DNA of 7,020 bases from Gammaproteobacteria bacterium (GTDB lineage: Bacteria; Pseudomonadota; Gammaproteobacteria; Natronospirales; REEB76), in NCBI GenBank assembly GCA_028871235.1, contig JAGWNO010000107.1, forward strand, positions 1-7,020, written 5' to 3'. The notes under the pieces were generated by a model. It was not told where the DNA came from. It worked only from the letters and a program-made list of their open reading frames with translations, and did no database searches. The position numbers were made by a program, and so were the translations under genes. This document shows, piece after piece, positions 6,128 to 7,020 of this stretch (its first letter is position 1; each line of letters starts with the position of its first letter).

Positions 6128-6134
6128 AACCGCC

Positions 6135-6806
6135 ATGAGCGCGCCCGCAAGAACTCTCCCGGACTGGTCCGCCGTGCGTACCGTGTTCCTGGACATGGAC
6201 GGAACCCTGCTGGACCTGCATTTCGACAATTATTTCTGGATGGAACACATCCCACTGCGCTTCGGCGAACTGCATGGCATGGACAGCCGGCAGGCAATGG
6301 CGACGCTGCTGCCGCGCTTCCGGCGCATGGAAGGTACCTTGCAGTGGTACTGCCTGGATTACTGGTCGCGGGAACTTGAGCTGGACATCGTGGCGCTCAA
6401 GCGCGAGGTGCGGCATCTCATCCGCATACTGCCGCATGCCGAGGAATTCATGCGCAGCGTGCGGCACAGCGGCCGGCGGCTGGTGCTGGTGACCAACGCC
6501 CATGCCGACGCGCTTTCCCTCAAACTGGAACACACCGGCATCGACCGCTATTTCGACCGGATCATCTCGGCGCATGCATTCGGCACTCCCAAGGAGACCG
6601 CGGGTTTCTGGTGCAGCCTGCGGGAGACGGAAAGTTTCGATCCGGCCATGAGCCTGTTGGCCGATGACAGCCTGCCGGTGCTGCGCGCCGCCCGCGATTA
6701 CGGCATCCGTCACACCATCGCCATGCGCCGCCCCGACAGCCGCCAGCCGTTGCGGCAGATCGACGAGTTCCCTTCCGTGGAGACGCTGGTGGAACTCATG
6801 GAGTGA
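6135..6806 (+). CDS. yrfG: HAD-family GMP/IMP nucleotidase YrfG
   Basis: A cytoplasmic HAD-superfamily phosphatase of 223 residues, one more than E. coli YrfG, which dephosphorylates GMP and IMP. Motif I is FLDMDGTLLDL with nucleophile D20 and acid/base D22. Motif II is LVLVTNAH (T120, N121). Motif III Lys is K153 in TPKETAGFW. Motif IV is LLADDS with D177-D178. The cap region carries the family-typical stretches FDNYFW, EGTLQWYCLDYW and GTPKE. These distinguish it from phosphoglycolate phosphatase and GmhB. ATG 6135 gives the expected length; ATG 6123, four codons upstream, is also in frame and has a weak GGAAA upstream. The gene is divergent from cysQ. In related bacteria nudE often lies between or beside these genes, but it is absent here. 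Confidence 0.9.
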   Translation: MSAPARTLPDWSAVRTVFLDMDGTLLDLHFDNYFWMEHIPLRFGELHGMDSRQAMATLLPRFRRMEGTLQWYCLDYWSRELELDIVALKREVRHLIRILPHAEEFMRSVRHSGRRLVLVTNAHADALSLKLEHTGIDRYFDRIISAHAFGTPKETAGFWCSLRETESFDPAMSLLADDSLPVLRAARDYGIRHTIAMRRPDSRQPLRQIDEFPSVETLVELME

Positions 6807-6817
6807 GTGACCGGCGG

Positions 6818-6842
6818 CATCCGTGCGGATGACCGCATCCGC
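6818..6842 (+). other. Mutually exclusive hairpins downstream of yrfG
   Basis: CATCCG (6818-6823), CGGATG (6826-6831) and CATCCGC (6836-6842) form two alternatives. Segment 1 can pair with 2 across a 2-base gap. Alternatively GCGGATG (6825-6831) can pair with CATCCGC across loop ACCG. The second is a perfect 7-bp stem and is sterically better. It starts 12 bases after the yrfG stop, so a 3' end stabiliser or weak terminator is plausible. There is no T-run after it. Confidence 0.5.
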
Positions 6843-7020
6843 GGTGTGTGTCCCAGGGGGAATCAAGGCGGCCGGCGTTGACCTTATGTGCAACCCGCGG
6901 CGGATTTTCTAAACATAACGCGATTGCCGCGGTTTTATGTTCACAAGTCTTCGCAGTGGACGTCTGCCTGACACTTGCACGGCATTCCAATCGTTTACAC
7001 TTGTCGTTGCGGGTTGCGCG
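6843..7020 (+). other. Non-coding stretch, probable upstream region of the next gene
   Basis: No convincing coding frame is seen to the window end, and a turn to AT-richer sequence occurs at about 6902-6945. AACATAA (6912-6918) and TTATGTT (6935-6941) form an inverted repeat, and TTATGT recurs at 6884-6889, so ACATAA can pair with either copy. A weak promoter-like pair, TTGCAC (6975-6980) and TACACT (6996-7001) with a short 15-base gap, points to a + strand gene beyond the edge. A CGTTGACC stretch at 6876-6883 offers another -35-like TTGACC without a good -10. Confidence 0.4.

Noticed and set aside
5522..6379. + strand open frame opposite cysQ
   Set aside because: It spans the divergent promoter region and part of yrfG in the wrong frame. 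It has no recognisable domain.
6054..6893. - strand open frame opposite yrfG
   Set aside because: His/Gln-rich shadow of the HAD phosphatase gene, with no family features.
6796..6990. Small - strand open frame of 64 codons after yrfG
   Set aside because: The composition is not protein-like, no ribosome site is evident, and it overlaps the hairpin and inverted-repeat region.
1..7020. CRISPR arrays, tRNA/rRNA genes, insertion sequences, phage or toxin-antitoxin genes
   Set aside because: No regularly spaced direct repeats, no tRNA-like cloverleaf and no transposase or integrase motifs were recognised on either strand by eye.

Overview
The window is gene-dense, GC-rich bacterial chromosome with short intergenic gaps. 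Its gene set points to a proteobacterium, most likely an environmental gammaproteobacterium. The indicators are a YrfG-type GMP/IMP nucleotidase divergent from cysQ, an RNase AM (YciV-type) gene, a YdcH/DUF465 gene, and an inverted REP-like doublet with TGTGGGA ends. The genus cannot be named from the sequence alone.

Layout, left to right. (a) 3-143 is the 3' end of an unidentified + strand gene. It overlaps by 8 bases the start of a 636-residue GAF/HD-GYP protein (136-2046), a predicted cyclic-di-GMP phosphodiesterase. (b) 2054-2118 is an inverted pair of REP-like hairpins between two convergent genes. (c) On the - strand, ydcH (2945-3151) and rnm (2127-2948) form a translationally coupled pair, overlapping by GTGA, with a plausible promoter at 3192-3220. 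(d) On the + strand come queD (3328-3684), a secreted dienelactone-hydrolase-family protein (3734-4654) and a secreted chalcone-isomerase-like protein (4674-5237). These are closely spaced and may be cotranscribed. (e) A strong hairpin at 5245-5266 serves the convergent ends of the chalcone-isomerase-like gene and cysQ. (f) cysQ (- strand, 5273-6070) and yrfG (+ strand, 6135-6806) diverge from a 64-base region with overlapping -10-like boxes. (g) 6807-7020 has no gene. It holds competing hairpins, an inverted repeat and a weak promoter-like sequence that may belong to a gene beyond the window.

Functionally the window is mostly housekeeping. RNase AM, CysQ and YrfG all act on nucleotides or small RNA products: RNA 5' ends and nucleoside bisphosphates, 3'-phosphoadenosine 5'-phosphate, and GMP/IMP. 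QueD belongs to queuosine (7-deazaguanine) synthesis. The HD-GYP protein is a signalling enzyme. I see no CRISPR array, transposase, phage gene, toxin-antitoxin pair or defence locus. The most unusual points are an insertion of about 100 residues inside the HD-GYP catalytic domain and the REP-like doublet. I found no clear evidence of a new multi-gene system.
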